A DNA stretch of 64,000 nt from Acanthornis magna (Eukaryota; Chordata; Aves; Passeriformes; Acanthizidae). Position numbers and translations under genes: made by a program. Below the pieces are notes generated by a model that was not told the origin of the DNA, searched no databases, and worked only from the letters and a program-made list of their open reading frames with translations. Of the stretch, positions 27,205 to 39,195 are shown in pieces. Position 1 is the first letter of the stretch, and the number at the start of each line of letters is the position of its first letter. Where the stretch lies: contig JAWUZG010000036.1 of assembly GCA_036785705.1 (NCBI GenBank), positions 9,977,501 through 10,041,500 of the forward strand, written 5' to 3'.

Positions 27205-28406
27205 TCTCTCAGTTTGACAGACAGGTGTCTGCCAAGGAAGGTGGGAACCTCCCTTGGAATAGGGAATATGACCCTCCTCCCCTTCGAATTTGAAATCAAG
27301 GGCAAAGGTATGGGAAAAGGAATAGCAGTTCTTTACTAGCATGTATACCAAGGCAAATGAACAACAACAGTAGCAACAACAAACAAACCAGGAACTCTGC
27401 ACAGCCTGCTCTGGGCTGGCACACGCCCTCCCGTCGGTGCAGTTCCGGTCACAGCCGACAGGGGCGCTGTGGCTCCGGCCGGGCAGGGCAGGGGCGGTGA
27501 TTCCCCCACTCCTGCAGGGGGCGCTGTGGCGCAAGATCAGCTGAGTCTCCCTCACGTGGCAATGGCGGGCAGGACTGATGGCGGGCGGGTGGGACGTGAC
27601 TGATGGCGGGCGGGACTGGTGGCGGGGTGGGACTGATGGCGGGGTGGGACTGATGATGGGGCGGGACTGATGACGGGGTGGGACTGATGGCGGGGTGGGA
27701 TTGATGGTGGGGCAGGATGTAGCAGGGCCCTCAGAGCAGCAAGCTGGAATGGCAGAGGTTGGCTCACCGAGGGTAGCCAACCAAAGGTGGCAGAAACTCT
27801 GCCACTGTGGCAGGAGCTGCAGGAGTCCTGGCAGGCACAGGATGCTGGGTTACAATGTAGAAAAAACCCGGAGCAGTAGCAGAAAAACAGCAGAGTTGAG
27901 CCGGGAATCTCTCCTCCGGATAGCTCACTAGCAATGGGTGGTCCCTGGGTCAGGCTGTGCAGAGGCAGGGCAGCTCCCAGCAGAGGACGGGGCACCCAAG
28001 TCCCAGGTCCTGGTGTGACACACAATGGCTCTGGGCTCCCAAGACAGCCGAAAAGCAGCGAAACGAGCCAGTGAGCCCAGTCACAGTGCCCAAGGAGAAA
28101 AAAAATAAAAAAACCCAAACACACATGAAACACACATGAAACCATATCCCTGCTCAGAGAGACTCTCCCTCCCTGGCTGCCCCAATTCCCCCACAGCTGG
28201 AAAAAAAGGGTGGAGCTTCCCTTCTCTCCCACGCATCTCTCGCAGGAAGTCACAGCTCGGGCTGGCTCCCACCTATCCTAAGATTCTGGAGCCAAGCGGG
28301 GGGTGGCAGGGGAGGGAGAGAAGGGGCAGTGACAATCCCAGACACAAAACAAACAGGAAAAACAACAAACAAAGATGGGATGGGATAAAAAGATATCCCC
28401 AAGACA
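27205..28406 (-). mobile_element. Solo LTR of an avian endogenous retrovirus
   Basis: Read on the minus strand, the element begins TGTCTTGGGGATATC at 28406 and ends near 27205 in ...CAGACACCTGTCTGTCAAACTG. This end matches the terminal sequence of a passerine LTR family as I remember it (plus-strand form TGTCTTGGTTTGAAAGACAGG). An AGTAAAG polyadenylation-like signal lies at about 27335-27341, roughly 130 bp from the 3' end. The sequence CCTAC occurs at both borders (27200-27204 and 28407-28411) and is part of an identical 8-base ACACCTAC. This is what a 5-bp target-site duplication would leave. No gag, pol or env sequence is present, so this is a single LTR left by recombination between two LTRs. 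Open frames of 219 and 233 codons on the minus strand are not coding. The exact family name is uncertain. Confidence 0.8.
27563..27716. repeat. 17-bp G-rich minisatellite inside the LTR
   Basis: Eight to nine imperfect copies of GCGGGGTGGGACTGATG lie in tandem; variants include GCGGGCGGGACTGGTG and ATGGGGCGGGACTGATG. Several copies contain GGGCGGG or GGGGCGGG, which resemble Sp1/KLF GC boxes. The G-runs could support G-quadruplexes on the plus strand. The array lies within LTR 27205-28406, about 220-370 bp upstream of the probable polyadenylation signal in LTR orientation. Confidence 0.9.
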
Positions 28407-31400
28407 CCTACATTCCTCTCTGCATAAAAAACTTGATTATAAGATTATGTACATCTTGACAGTAAACAAATAAACATATTTTGTATTAGCTTATTAAAAC
28501 TTTTTAAAGTGTGAAGTCCCTACAAGTCTTGAAGACATCAGTACTAGTAAGATCTACTACATATACATAGAGACGTCATTACATATCTTCTGGTGAATTT
28601 AGTGTGACCAGTATCTTGCTTGAGAAATCCAACAGTAACACCAGTTTATGAAAAAATAAATTATAGCCATTTTCTACTACCTTTAAAGTTTAGTTGTTTC
28701 ACTACTGCCCTGTGATGCTGTACCACAACCAGTAGACTCAAAGCCCGTGTACTCTGTCTCTCTGTAATCTTGAGTTTGATCTCTAGACACTGAGAAGTCC
28801 TAAAACTTACTGAGATCAGTTTAAAAACCTTTCTCAGTTAACTACAATTTGGATTGAATCAGTCAGATTTTCTCCTTTGTTATATTAGTCATGTAGCATC
28901 TTTCTACCTGTTTAATTTTACCATTTTTTCACAAGAGAAGAGAAAGATTGTAAAAGTGCCACAGAGACAACTGTGTAATGTTGGGACAAACTACCTTCTT
29001 TTACAAATATTTCTCAGCTAGAGCCCAGTTCTGTACTCACTGAGCATTTTAACTGATCTCTAGATACTTTATAAAGTAAAATACAAGTTTGGAACTGTTT
29101 TCTGTTCCTGTGATGGCTTTATATCTACTCCTCTCATCTACCCTCAGACTGGCTTTCTCCAACCAATGGATCAATGAGTTTAGCTGCACAAAATACTCTT
29201 GGCAAACCAAATATTTATTTCTTTAAAAGTTTTCTCAGTAGGGTAGACTCAAGAGATACACATCTTGCCTCCAAAAAGGCCTCAGAGGACACTAGCCCTA
29301 AAGCCAGCATACTTGACTACACAAATAATACAATGCAGGATGTTCATGCTGGGACTGAGGACCATTTTCAACACTCAGGTAAACTTGAAGCAGAAGGGAA
29401 CTAGACACTTTAAAAAGGTGATGTTCAGGAGCATATTGATGTGTCTGCCTCTACTGTGGGCAAGATCATAACCTTCATATACAGTTGTGAGCTGTGATTC
29501 TCTTTCATAGCTAAAGAAAAACACTATCCCACACCAATGGTTGCTTTCTGTGCAGTCCCTAAAAAATCTGTAAGTGTAATTCATATACCGAGATGCAAAA
29601 ATGTAAAATGCAAGCAGAGAACAGTTAGAGTATGGGGTCTTCTGTCAAATAGAAAATTTACAAGACCATTTTGGGCTTTAATTAGATGAGCACAAGATCT
29701 TTCCTGCAAATAAGTCATCAAGGTACTTTTATAGTTAAAGACATGTAGTATTATTTAATTTTTATTCTAGTAACAATAATCAGTAGTTTCCATGGACTGT
29801 GTCTGCAATTTGGCAGGGGTATCTGAGTTTAGTTTAAATTAATGGTAGCTTTATATTACCATTGCTCATTGTGGGCTTATAGTCTAGTTTTTCTTACTAG
29901 TACAGGGCAAATGTTTGTTAAAAAAGTACAAAGTGGGAACTGCCTTTTATGTTTGAATGGGTTAAGAGAACATAATATTTGCAACTTTAATTTATAATAA
30001 TCTTTCAGAACTGATATGGGAAAGGAATGAAAGTGGAATGCTTACTTCACAGTCAGCAAACCGTGCCTTTCTAAACAACAAAAACTAAAAAGACTTTGAA
30101 ATAATTTTTTCCCTGTAGATGTTGCAGATGATTCATCATAATTAAGTTTTTGTCCTAGTCACACTATTCTTTGAGGCTACCAGGGTAAAACTCTAGGAGT
30201 TTCACTGTGAAGCATTAAAAGCTCGGTAAATACAGAAATTTTGAAAGAGATTTATCTGCTATTATATAAGACTATTTTGGCAAATAGTCACAAAAAGATT
30301 TCTTCAGTTTCAAATGTCACAATTATTTCTGAGTGCTTTGTTAAAATAATGTTAATGTTAAAATAGCCAGTAAAATTTGGTGGCTGACTGACAGCCACAT
30401 TAAAGTAATAAGATGAAAAGTTTTATTCTATACTGTTGGCAGGCAGTAAGCCCCATTCTCTGACTTTGATTCAGGTCTAAGGAGCAGGTACCCTTTTCAC
30501 ATATGCAGCAGAAAGTTAGCATGGTTGCAGAAACAGCTTTAGTCTATTCAGCAAACTTGAAGGTATATTTAGCAAATAGGATTCTATAATTCTTCCTCTG
30601 TACTACCTGCACATTAACCTCATGCAAACTGTTCTAGTTTCCTCTCTGCAATGCAGCTCCAGCCTAGAGACTACTTCAGAAAATCAATCTCCCTTTTTCT
30701 TTCAAAATACTATATCATATAGGTGAAGCAGCTTCAATAGCTAAAACTGGGGTTATATACACACTACTTTGGTGTCTAGGCAGACTGAAATGCCCATGTA
30801 TAAGAAAACAAATTGTCTCATTCTTCAGTGAAAATCTAGAACATTCTCCAGTGGTAATCTAGAGGAAAACACTTAAAAATCCAGAAGGAATGTATAGCAG
30901 TTACCTAACAGCAGTACTTAAAAGAAAAAAAGGGAATATCAAATACAAGTCACATTTAGCTCTCAAAGGCACATTCCTTGAATCTGTTTTTTTGAACCCC
31001 AGTATTCTTTTTTTAAACCTCACAATACCTGAATTGGAGATATGCACAATGGCATCCGGTCTCCCTCTCTGTCTATTTGGATGAAAAACATGCTGTCATT
31101 AAAGTTTCTTGAGCATCTGGAACCACAATATCTACCCCTTGCTAAGTCTGCGTGTCCTGACTGAGCAAGTTAGTGCCTTTCTGTAGAACATAGTTACAAC
31201 TGCTTAAAGAGGAGGCTGAAAGAGCACCAATAAACAGACCTTTGCATACAATACCTTTCCTATTGCATTTACTACAGTGCAAAGTCTGCTTCATTCCACT
31301 TAAAGAAACCCCCCAAACCCCCCAAAAAACAACTCCATAGTATTCAACAAGCTACATATAGTTTTAATAGCAAGGAAGAATTTGATTTTCAAGGGCAAAC

Positions 31401-33399
31401 ACTGCACTTTTTTTTTACTTTCTTTGCCTGATCATCCTTGCTAAGAAGAGTGTTACAAGCAGAAAAGACTACCTGAAGAGCAGGGATGAGGGGAAAAAAA
31501 ACCCCGAAACATCAGTAGTTTCAGCTTCTGACAGCCTAACAGATTGCTGGGGATGTCAAAAAGCATATAACATGGAAATATTTCCTGAAGGCACACTGTC
31601 AAGGGCAAATGAAGGCAGACAATAAGACAACATGAAAAATTAAACCACAAGAGTGTTAAATTAGATAAGCATAAACACACCTGTGTGTCACACCCAAGTA
31701 GGCAAAGATATTAAGGACTAAGATGCCTTGATCAGAGACTTTTCATGGAATGCCTTACTGCAAAAAGTTCAGTGCACATCTATGCAAAAACATTATCAAG
31801 AATCTTGTCCTGTACACGAGAATCCTATTTAATCTATAGGTGAACGTTTTAGTATTTGCTAGTTATTCATCAGGTGAATTAGAATGAATCAGAATGACTG
31901 CTTTCCCAAGAGGAGAGGCTAAACCAGAGAATTTTCTCATCTCAGTCTGCACAGAAACAGAAGCTCACTAAGCTCTGCCTGCCTCAGAGAGATCACCACG
32001 TACACTCAGTCTGAGAGTCATGGTAGATCAGAGCAGCTCAGAGGGTCAGAGCCCCTGTGAACTGCATCACTGCAGCACCAGAGCAAATAGTGAGGAAAGA
32101 AGGGAGATGTGGCGAGTCCCTCCTTCCCAAACCTCCTCTTTTGGCCCCTTGTTAATAGCAGAGAAGCAGCCAGTATGACTTGAATGCATTTGCCTGATTA
32201 TACATAGCTCTCATCCCACTGCACACATTGCCCTTGCTCCCCTTTCTTTAGAGTCAGGATGTATACGTTCCTACTTCACAAATATACAAAAAGACACTAA
32301 AGTATGCACTTAGCCTCAGCCAAGTAGAGACAGATACCAGAAAGACCAACTGCAGGAGCTGGACAGAAAAGGAGAAGATTTTTTGGGCATCACTGCTTCT
32401 GCAAAGGAAAGTTTGTTGGATCAAAATGCCACATTTATGCAGGAGTCCTGGCTTTTGAGTCTTCACTTGTGTAACAAAGTGCTGAAGTTCCAATCAGCAT
32501 TCAATCACTACCTCTTTGAACTGTTTGAATTAATTACCAAAACTCCTGATTACAATGGAAGTATACTGTCTCCTTTTCTCCACAATCCTCAATTGGAAAA
32601 CACCTAATGTAAGGCTTATGTACAAATCAACATATGTGAGGCAATGATCAGGCTACTGTAAGGCTGAAATTATAATTGACTTATCCTGTGTTTTTTGGTG
32701 CTGCCATGGTGGTGATCATCAGGCAGTAAGGTGATCATCAGTAAGTAAAGTGATTAATGCAGTGAGGGAGGTTTCCTAGACCACATTTGTACAGCTTCAT
32801 TCAGTCTGTCCAGTTTGATATTTTAGTCCAGCTCAAGATAAGATATTTTTAACAAAATTAGTTTAACAGTATATTTGTACTGTTTAATGCTATCTTAATA
32901 AAATATGACATTATGAATGTCAGTCTGCACTATGAATGCAGTATTTGTACATTGCAATGGCAGTCAATTTGTCCAAAATTGTGGGATACGGAAGTAAACC
33001 TTAGAACTTTAAAAGTTTCTTTTTCGGTGCTTTCACCTCAACAAAAGAAAACAAAATAATTTGAAATAGAAATGTCATAGCAATAAGTTCCTAACTTGCT
33101 TTCAATTTTATGTTATTTGTGAAGATGAAGATTCAAATAAAATAAACTTTTAAAGGGAGCAGTTTAGACTTTATTGCCATAATTTCTCTAAAACGGAATT
33201 GTTTTGCTTTTACTTAAAGGAATGTTGACTGTATTGATTATATATTAAAACCAAACGTTACATTAAGGACACTTTCATGACTATTATATAAACTAAGCCT
33301 ATGTTACTTTTGTTATTAAAGAAAATTATTTATTCAAAAGTTATTGTCTAATGTAAATTAGTTCTTTGTAGAAGTGGTATGATAAGGTCATTATTATAA
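28407..33399. other. Unique AT-rich noncoding DNA, no gene seen
   Basis: Nothing recognisable as an exon or mobile element. A 19-bp tandem duplication lies at 32711-32748. Short open frames (29.2 kb, 31.5 kb, 32.3 kb) have no domain. Confidence 0.55.
32711..32748. repeat. 19-bp tandem duplication
   Basis: Two adjacent copies of GGTGATCATCAGGCAGTAA, the second differing at two adjacent bases (GC to TA). A partial third copy may follow (AAGTGATTA). Confidence 0.85.
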
Positions 33400-36250
33400 T
33401 TTTAGAATAATTAAACCACAAGCCTCCCCATTCCTCTTGCTTGAATAAAATAATGTTTTCCACGAATAAAGTATGGCTTACTCTTATGAAGTGATAATGC
33501 TATAAGGAAGGCCCCACAAAGAGAGTACGTCAAGGATTAATGATACAATTAAGCATTGCAAATTTTGTCATTAGCACAATGCTCTTTGTTTAGAAGCATT
33601 AAGCTGTACCATCTCAAGAAAAATTGCTATTTCATATGAGACAGGCTGCTTAAAAATGTAATTGTATTGCTTACTCACAGGACCTGGAAACAAGCAGATA
33701 AGGCATGCAAGCTACAAAGGATGTTTTTCACTGTTAAAGAGCTCTGGTCCAGGTTAAAATGGATTGTAGAAGTGTGTGAAACCACAAACATTTCAGGAAG
33801 ATAAAGATGAAAACTCTGGAGGAAAAGACATCCTTATATGGCCAACATATAAACACTCAGTATTTCCATTGTTTCCCTTGAATGTACTATTTTTTGACTT
33901 CTTTAAGATGAAACTGCAGATTAGACTATTCTAACAACAAAGTCAAAGTTAATTAGTCTTAACTAACAGCCAAGTTGTAAACTACTTGAGGTCAACTCCA
34001 CCCTCAGGAAAATGAGCATTAGTGAGACATTTTAAAGCACTGTCTGTTTTTATAAGCAGTGCAGGGAAAGGCTAAGCCAATAAAACATGATCATTCCATT
34101 CTATATTTTAATATTAGCTTCTAAAGGACAGAACACTCCCATGTGCTTTGATGACAAAGCCTTGCACCACACTAATAACAATACATGAGTAAAGGAAATT
34201 ACTGTCATTTTGCTTTGATTTTGTTCACTGAATGTAACAAGCAAACAACAGTGAAACCTCTCTCAAATGACCTGTGATGAGAGTTTCCTGCACTGCTTGG
34301 ACAACAAAGAGACCCCCAGAGACTGGTGTGAGGCTTCCTCTTTTTAACCTGAAGATAAATCAATAGGGCCGGGTTGATTCTGGATTTTGGGGGGAAAAAA
34401 AGAAAAGAAAATGAAAGAAAAATCTTTGGATGTTATTTGGAAAATGCTAGGCGTGAGCAGCTGTTGTTAATTATGACTTCATTTTCTCCTCCAGACTTCT
34501 TTGGTTGCATGCCATAACTGCATGGGGCATGGGGGTTTATGGCTTGAAAATAGCCTTGTCATTCTGTGAAGTCTAACAGAGCAAAGGGGGCTTGATAAAT
34601 GATAAAAAAGTTCCTTGGAAAGGTCCTTAGATCAGATTAGTTCTCAGTTGTTTGTTTTTAGAATCCCAATAGTCTTGAACAATTAAAAGGTAAATACATG
34701 AGGCCACACAATTCATGAACCATATAGAAAATATTTAACAGCTATTGAATTACTCTTGAAAGAAACTCTTCCACCCTTTATTTACATGGTCTGTTTATAT
34801 GCTCTGCTTAAAATGTTAAATAAATGGAGTTAATCACATAATTAAACTCCAATTTAACTTGTATTCCTTCATATACTGAACATCAGACAAATGCTTAAGT
34901 ATCTTGATGAACTGGGGTCTTAGGGTGTGACTAAAAGGTACTATGCAGTCTGGCCTTGAGCCAGCAGAGCTAACGTGCAAAGCTTTAAGTCTGTGGAAGA
35001 CAAATAACACGTTCTTCAGCAAACTATAGGACTTCCCCCCTCCTTCCCCCTGCCTCCTTCTCTTTACTAGATCATTAGAAGAGACTTCAACATTTTACAG
35101 AGCTGAATCTTCAAAACAGTAATGAAAAATCTCACACATTAATTTCTGCATAGTTAAGTTGGTGGTTCGAACAAAGGGAGGTGGTCCAGACAATGTAGCA
35201 CTGTTAAAATTCATGGCGGGGGAGGGGGCGAGGTAGGGTTATGAGATTAAGAGGGTGTTGATTTGTTTAAAGGCTATTTTCACTGCATAGTTTACATTGC
35301 TGTCTTCTGGAATAAAACAAGATTTCCATAATAAAAGCTTCTTAGCATTCAATTTATTTGTGCTATTTCCATGAGTCCAACTGTTCTGTTTATTCTTTCT
35401 ATTGTCCTTTTCCTTTTCTAGAGAAAGTGATTACCCTTTAAATGGAATTATTGAAATTAAGAACAGTGAGACATTTTGACCTAGATCTCAGTTTACAGAA
35501 GAACGATGCTGCACAGACTATGGTGAGGAAATGCATTAGGAAAATCCTTCTAATTTGCTGCTGTAAAGTGCAGCAGCAACAGGACACTTTTAGCTGGTGT
35601 TCAAAGTAATTGTGAGAATGATGGGACTCAAACTGCCCTCTATGTGAAATTTATCCTTCATCCAATCAGCAGAAACAACTAATGCACTGGAAGGTATATT
35701 ATATCTCATCTACTTCCCAATAAAGTCAGTGGTGTCCAATCAGACACCTATTGTTAGTAGAGAATCTGAAATTGATACAATCACCACATTGATCTACAAT
35801 TGAGTCTGTCATTTGCTTGCTGCCAGGTCCTCCTCCCTTTCCACCATGTAGCCATTTCAGAGCAGGAGCCCACGACACTGAGTTTCAGAACACACTAATG
35901 ATCAGATTTGTTAGTGAGATTGGGCTAAATAAAGCTAGTTTAGTCAGCCCAGTTCCAAACAGGGGCTACTGGTAATGCCACACGGAGGGGTGGTTGGTAC
36001 AGTGCTGCACAGCTGCCCCGGATAACCAAGGAAACAGATGCCCACTCTAAGCCCTACTATCACGCCCAGCCTGGAAGCACAGGAGATCAGGTTGATTGTT
36101 TCATTTTACAAGCAATTGTCTCCCAAACCTGCTGCAGAATCTCCTATTGATGGACTGCTAGTAAGTTGTCTAGACTGGGAGAAAAAGGAAAGCAAAAGAA
36201 AAAAGAAAGCCTCGAAATATTCTTGTGCTTATGAACTCACGGGGATATAG
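33400..36250. promoter_or_regulatory. Repeat-poor, motif-dense region; possible conserved noncoding cluster
   Basis: Almost 3 kb without any recognisable transposon or microsatellite. It carries motif-like sequences: GGATTA at 33534-33539 (OTX/bicoid type), CAATTA at 33546-33551, and octamer-like ATTGCAAAT at 33555-33563. CCAATCAG occurs twice, at 35662-35669 and 35736-35743, 74 bp apart. Such motifs are short and expected often by chance, so the case rests on the lack of repeats and the mixed, non-simple composition. No exon is recognised; the 70-codon open frame at 36038-36250 has no domain. Regulatory function is inference. Confidence 0.2.
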
Positions 36251-36944
36251 AGATAGGGAAGAGGATTTCTTTTGTTCATTCCAGTTGTAAAGCCAGTTAC
36301 ATTACCTATGACACAGGTTCACTCTCCTCGCTACTAGACAGACTGACAGTGGGCTGAGGGACACATTTTAAACAATTCTAAACTTCTGTCACCAGAAACA
36401 ATTAATAAATTAATTTCTTATGATAATAATTTAAAAGTTAAGGCCATGATCATTACAGAGGTAATTTTTTATTCTAAATCTTGAATAAAATGTTAATCTG
36501 AAGAAGACTACTTAGAGTTTAAGGTTATTTTAGAATTTACATATCCTATTGATAGCTAGCACCATAATTTTTTTCTTCTTCAACTTAAAAACATTAACCA
36601 TAGGTTTTTTTTGTAAGCATAGTCTTATAAAAGCTCTTTTTGAGGGAGACTACACTTAGTTTATTTACCGAATGCACAAATTTCAAGCAGAGTTGTCTAT
36701 TACACAAACACACCGGTAAGTGATGCTGTCTCTGGTTTCATCATATAATCTGAGTTAAAATTAGATTATCAGTATTAGTACTTGGATGCATTTCCCTCAA
36801 AGAAACTCCACTTATTGCAATATTAACAATTCAATAGGAACCACTATCTCCCTTAGAGACAAATTCTGGTATAACAAACAGATAAATCTATCTCTTCCTG
36901 AACATGTTGATGTTTAATATGTTGGAGATGATGAAGAAGAAGCC

Positions 36945-37070
36945 AGCTGAGGAGTGGCTGGGGTCACTTGGCTTGTTCAGCCTGGAGAAGAGGTGGCTGG
37001 GGGAGACCTCACTGGGGTGTAAAGCCTCCTCACTGAGGGAAGCAGAGAGGCAGGCACTGATTTCTCTTCT
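36945..37070 (+). mobile_element. CR1 3' region, sense segment 1
   Basis: GGGTCACTTGGCTTGTTCAG, then CCTGGAGAAGAGG and GGGGAGACCTCACTGG, match the sense CR1 3' region as remembered. It runs to AGGCACTGATTTCT at about 37052-37065, where it breaks into an antisense CR1 segment. Its continuation reappears downstream at about 37555. Confidence 0.85.
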
Positions 37071-37554
37071 GCCAGTTCCCTCAGTACCCTTGGGTGAATC
37101 CCATCTTGTCCCATGGAACTGTGCATGTCTAAGGGCACAACAGGTCACTGACTTCTTCCTCCTGGATTGCAGGATCTATTCTCTCCCCATCCCTGTCACC
37201 CAGCTCAGAGGACCTGTTGCCCTGAGCATCACCAGTCTTTCTTTTAAACACTGGGGCGAAGAAGGCATTAAGTACCTCAGTCTTTTCCTCATCCTTGGTG
37301 ATGGTGTTCCCTCCCACGTTCAATAAAGGACTGAGATTTTCCTTGGCCTTCCTTTTGTTGTTGATGGATTTTTAAAAACACTATTTATTATCTTTCACAA
37401 CAGTGGCCATAGTTGAGCTTTTACCTGTCTAATGTTGTCTCTGTAAGACCTAATGGCATCCTTGTACCCTTTCTAAGTTGCCTGCTCTTTCATAAATCCT
37501 TTTTTATTCTCTGACTTTGTGCAAAATCTCCCTGTTCAGCCAGGCCAGTCTTCT
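37071..37554 (-). pseudogene. CR1 ORF2 fragment, antisense (endonuclease-RT linker)
   Basis: The minus strand encodes decayed CR1 ORF2 sequence upstream of the RT core. Visible pieces include GYKDAIRSYRDNIR-type residues, then TITKDEEKTEVLNAFFAPVF (minus-strand open frame 37129-37323), and finally a segment reading like HPRVLRELA at its 3' end (about 37071-37097). In CR1 this last motif opens the RT domain. In-frame stops and missing catalytic motifs make it inactive. It is not a normal CR1 insertion, because the copy lacks the CR1 3' UTR and the terminal octamers that a retrotransposed copy should carry. It is flanked on both sides by sense CR1 3' sequence. Confidence 0.85.
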
Positions 37555-37771
37555 AACCCTGATGGCAGGGTTAAATATTAGAAAAGGTTTCTTTACCCAG
37601 AGGGGTTTTGAGCATTGGAACAGGCTCCTCAGGGCAGTGGTCACAGCACCAAGCTTGGCAGAGTTCAAGAAGCATTGGGACAACACTCCCAGGAACATTG
37701 TGTAATTCCTGGGCCACGAATTGGATTTAGAGGATCCTTGTGGGTATCTTCCAACTCAGGATATTCTATAA
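37555..37771 (+). mobile_element. CR1 3' end, sense segment 2
   Basis: GGGTTAAATATTAGAAAAGG, TTTCTTTACCCAGAGG, CATTGGAACAGGCTCCTCAG, GTGGTCACAGCACCAAGC and GGATCCTTGTGGGTATCTTC follow the CR1 3' end in order. It ends at GATATTCTATAA, a remnant of the terminal ATTCTATG octamer. It continues sense segment 1 after a loss of roughly 60 bp of the expected consensus. A purine-rich microsatellite begins directly after it. Confidence 0.9.
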
Positions 37772-37797
37772 ATCAATCAAAAAGGAAGAAAAGAAGA

Positions 37798-37866
37798 AAT
37801 GAAAAGAGAAGAGAAGAGAAGAGAAGAGAAGAGAAGAGAAGAGAAGAGAAGAGAAGAGAAGAGGAA
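37798..37866. repeat. (GAGAA)n pentanucleotide microsatellite
   Basis: About 12-13 copies of GAGAA directly downstream of the CR1 3' end, then a short degenerate purine segment leading to the AAAAG array. Confidence 0.95.
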
Positions 37867-37884
37867 AGGAAATGAAAAGAATAG

Positions 37885-38103
37885 AGAAAAGAAAAGAAAA
37901 GAAAAGAAAAGAAAAGAAAAGAAAAGAAAAGAAAAGAAAAGAAAAGAAAAGAAAAGAAAAGAAAAGAAAAGAAAAGAAAAGAAAAGAAAAGAAAAGAAAA
38001 GAAAAGAAAAGAAAAGAAAAGAAAAGAAAAGAAAAGAAAAGAAAAGAAAAGAAAAGAAAAGAAAAGAAAAGAAAAGAAAAGAAAAGAAGAAAAAGAAAAG
38101 AAG
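37885..38103. repeat. (AAAAG)n pentanucleotide microsatellite
   Basis: About 40 uninterrupted copies of AAAAG followed by a slightly degenerate end. The plus strand is all purine. Lysine/arginine/glutamate-rich or phenylalanine/leucine/serine-rich open frames of 80-125 codons across it are artefacts of the repeat. Confidence 0.98.
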
Positions 38104-38736
38104 CACTACAAACCTGGAGATGAGGGAATCATCATCTCGTTTTCCATACAAAATTTGATTCTGTCAAGGCAGCAGCCAGGCTAGCGAAGATTGGAAAGTG
38201 AATTTAAATCAGATAGAAAAATCAGTGTAACAATCCCCCCCCCTTTATCTGGAGTATGGCACTGACTATTAATGTTTCAGAAATATATTATTTTCCTTTT
38301 CATTGATTCACACATCGTTTTCTCCCTGTATAATTTATAACAAAAAGGAAAAAAACTGTAGCTATTTTACTAAGACTCTGTTGTCCAAGTGAGTACCACA
38401 GGTACAAAATGTTTCCTTTTTTTCCTCCTGTTGTTTCAACGCTACCCAATGACTGAAAACTGAATAGCAAGGACAATCATGAGCTCTTAGGGCCCAATTC
38501 ATAAAAAAAATGCTGCAAGCCATTTATGCACAAATGTTGCTACTTTCATATGGAAACAAGCTACATAAAGAATTCCCCTTTGTGATTCACCAGCCCTCTT
38601 TATGTTAACATATTTTTCCTCAGTGGTATACATGAACAGTGCACAATTCTACAGAGGGGACAAGGATAAAAGCAAAAGGATTTTTAGTATTTCTTTCAGA
38701 AAACCTTAACAAGCGCTATGTTTCTCTGTCTACCCG

Positions 38737-38753
38737 CCCCCCCCCCCCCCCCC
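38737..38753. repeat. Poly-C run (17 C)
   Basis: Seventeen consecutive C on the plus strand, the longest of three C runs within 1 kb. The true length may be uncertain, because such homopolymers are prone to sequencing error. Confidence 0.95.
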
Positions 38754-39195
38754 TTTTAAGTGAATTAAGGCAAGTCTGATCCTTCTTGTAGGTATTTGTA
38801 ATTTCTGGAACATTATATATTCTTTAAATACTGGTGAATTCTTATCAGTATCGGATATGATGGCATATAACCTGTAATAATATTCTTAAAGACAAGGCTT
38901 AAAGGAGAATATTTGAATATTTTCCACTTGACAATGCATTTTTAGTCTGGTTCATTCAAGTAGTTTCCTTACTAATCAAGATGTGTTTATTTGGGCTGTT
39001 GGATGACTGCCTAAAATTATATTAGATACAGATTAATCAAGGTATTAGAGTTTTACAATGTCCGTCAGAGGTGCACAGGCACACTACCACTGCAGAAGTG
39101 ATACACTTAACAGACAGCAGAAATCCTACACACGAGCTTAACCTAAAGCCACAGAAACCATGCAACGTCAAGTTTCCTTTGTTTCTTGCTTACTT

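Noticed and set aside
27121..28253. Minus-strand open frames of 219 and 233 codons, the longest in the window
   Set aside because: They lie in a GC-rich LTR and its minisatellite, overlap each other in different frames and show no gag, pol or env domain.
35164..35173. GGTTCGAAC, resembling a tRNA T-loop/B box
   Set aside because: No acceptor stem, A box or cloverleaf could be arranged around it.
37777..38158. Open frames of 80-125 codons rich in Lys/Arg/Glu or Phe/Leu/Ser
   Set aside because: They are translations of GAGAA/AAAAG microsatellite repeats.
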